Shown: positions 63,024 to 64,000 of the stretch, in pieces
How the letters are laid out: each line of letters opens with the position of its first letter
Position numbering within the stretch: the stretch's first letter is position 1
Origin: an uncultured Oscillospiraceae bacterium
GTDB lineage: Bacteria > Bacillota > Clostridia > Oscillospirales > Oscillospiraceae
Reading direction: 5' to 3'
NCBI GenBank assembly: GCA_934597165.1
Contig: CAKTQP010000007.1
Span: 4,463-68,462, forward strand
Length of the DNA stretch: 64,000 nucleotides
Translations under genes and position numbers: made by a program
Notes under the pieces: generated by a model
Database searches by the model: none
The model's input: the letters and a program-made list of their open reading frames with translations, nothing else
Told to the model about the DNA's origin: nothing

Positions 63024-64000
63024 ATGAATTATGCAGAAGAATCCTTGAAATTACATAAAAAGTGGCACGGAAAGTTGGAGACCGTGCCCAAGATGGAGAT
63101 CCACGACAAGGAGGCTCTCTCCCTGGCCTACACCCCCGGCGTCGCCCAGCCCTGCCTGGAGATCCAGGCCGACCCGGCTAAGAGCTACACCCTCACCGGC
63201 CGCGGCAACACCGTGGCTGTGGTCACTGACGGCACCGCTGTGCTGGGTCTGGGCGACATCGGCCCGGTGGCCGGGATGCCGGTCATGGAGGGCAAGTGCG
63301 TCCTGTTCAAAGCCTTCGGTGGCGTGGATGCTGTGCCCCTGTGCATCGACAGCAAGGACGTGGACGAGATCGTCAACACCGTGGCTCTGCTCCAGGGCAG
63401 CTTTGGCGGCGTGAACCTGGAGGACATCGCTGCGCCCCGTTGCTTTGAGATCGAGCGGAAGCTGAAGGAGCGCTGCTCCATCCCCATCTTCCACGACGAC
63501 CAGCACGGCACCGCTGTGGTGGTCTTGGCTGCCTTGACCAACGCCCTGAAGGTGGTGGGCAAGGACATCCACGACGTGCGGGTGGTCACCTGCGGCGCCG
63601 GTGCTGCTGGCACCGCCATCATCCGCCTGCTCATCGCCCGTGGTCTCACTGACGTCATCATGTGCGACCGGAAGGGCGCTATCTACGAAGGCCGTCCCGA
63701 CCTGAACCCGGCCAAGCAGGAGATCGCAGCCATCACCAACCGAGAGAAGCGTTCCGGCACCCTGGCAGAGATGCTGGTGGGGGCTGACGTGTTCATTGGC
63801 GTCTCCGCTCCTGGCATGGTGACGCCGGAAATGGTTCAGACCATGGCCAAGGACGCCATCCTGTTCCCCATGGCCAACCCCACCCCGGAGATCATGCCCG
63901 ACCTGGCCAAGGAAGCGGGCGCCGCCGTGGTGGGCACCGGCCGCAGCGACTTCCCCAACCAGATCAACAACGTCCTGGCCTTCCCCGGCATTTTCCGCGG
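63024..64000 (+). CDS. Malic enzyme, NAD(P)-dependent (partial at window edge)
   Basis: The first 325 residues of a malic enzyme that oxidatively decarboxylates malate to pyruvate. LSLAYTPGVAQPCLEI, VAVVTDGTAVLGLGDIGPVA, FHDDQHGTAVVVLAALTNAL (metal and substrate site) and VVTCGAGAAGTAIIRLLIAR (dinucleotide fold) are clear. It is the short bacterial form without a phosphotransacetylase domain as far as seen; the end is outside the window. Cofactor preference cannot be told. GAGGG precedes the ATG. Confidence 0.93.
   Translation, partial: MNYAEESLKLHKKWHGKLETVPKMEIHDKEALSLAYTPGVAQPCLEIQADPAKSYTLTGRGNTVAVVTDGTAVLGLGDIGPVAGMPVMEGKCVLFKAFGGVDAVPLCIDSKDVDEIVNTVALLQGSFGGVNLEDIAAPRCFEIERKLKERCSIPIFHDDQHGTAVVVLAALTNALKVVGKDIHDVRVVTCGAGAAGTAIIRLLIARGLTDVIMCDRKGAIYEGRPDLNPAKQEIAAITNREKRSGTLAEMLVGADVFIGVSAPGMVTPEMVQTMAKDAILFPMANPTPEIMPDLAKEAGAAVVGTGRSDFPNQINNVLAFPGIFR

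Overview
This window is a chromosomal segment around the replication origin of a fairly GC-rich Gram-positive anaerobe. The gene content (yaaA/recF/remB/gyrB/gyrA after dnaN, a jag-yidC-yidD-rnpA-rpmH cluster, RicT, Noc, DnaD and DnaI-type loaders, a T-box leader, TnpV, frequent TTG and GTG starts with AGGAGG sites) points to class Clostridia, most likely family Oscillospiraceae (Flavonifractor/Oscillibacter-like gut bacteria). The family call is inference; genus and species cannot be fixed from the sequence alone.

Layout. 1-5.8 kb: the end of a membrane protein, a histidine phosphatase, a LexA-like regulator without the usual catalytic dyad, and a MarR-controlled heterodimeric ABC exporter. 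5.9-12 kb: an XRE membrane regulator, an rRNA methyltransferase, an NfeD-stomatin pair, a WYL regulator and pta. 12.4-14.8 kb: an unusual lepA locus. The intact gene sits between copies of a structured repeat, and fragments of the two ends of lepA lie outside those copies. 14.8-22.8 kb: an acetyltransferase, a YbaK deacylase, ricT, holB, an Orn/Lys/Arg-type decarboxylase, jag, yidC, yidD, rnpA and rpmH, mostly on the minus strand. 22.8-32.8 kb: the origin block. rpmH and dnaA promoters diverge, and oriC with a DnaA-box cluster, GC cluster and DnaA-trio run lies between dnaA and dnaN. It is followed by dnaN, yaaA, recF, remB, gyrB, gyrA and rnhA, all reading away from the origin.

32.8-42.6 kb: a CoA-transferase, pyk, gap, a LysR regulator, an internally deleted acetyltransferase, and a T-box-controlled hisS-(broken mrr)-aspS operon. 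42.6-50.3 kb: a methylglyoxal-synthase homologue lacking key residues, a MinD-like ATPase, rsmG, mscL, parB, parA, noc, a DnaI-like loader and DnaD. Two perfect parS sites flank parA. In many relatives rsmG-noc-parA-parB continues the rnpA-yidC-jag cluster on the other side of the origin, so this cluster has been split. 50.4-57.3 kb: pyrG, an HMGL-type aldolase, queG-like, traX-like, a fourth repeat copy, tadA, a hypothetical gene and prmA. 57.4-58.9 kb: a small accessory island with TnpV, a JAB-domain metallopeptidase and a Cys-rich mini-protein. 59-64 kb: a CPBP protease, an FAD dehydrogenase, a DUF554 membrane protein, a phased array of DnaA-box-like sequences and the start of a malic enzyme gene.

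The most unusual signals are the dispersed structured repeat whose stems differ between copies by compensating changes, the nested lepA-in-lepA arrangement it brackets, two enzyme-family proteins that keep the fold but lack the catalytic residues (LexA-like and MgsA-like), and a second DnaA-box array about 38 kb from oriC. No tRNA, rRNA, CRISPR array or complete insertion sequence was seen.
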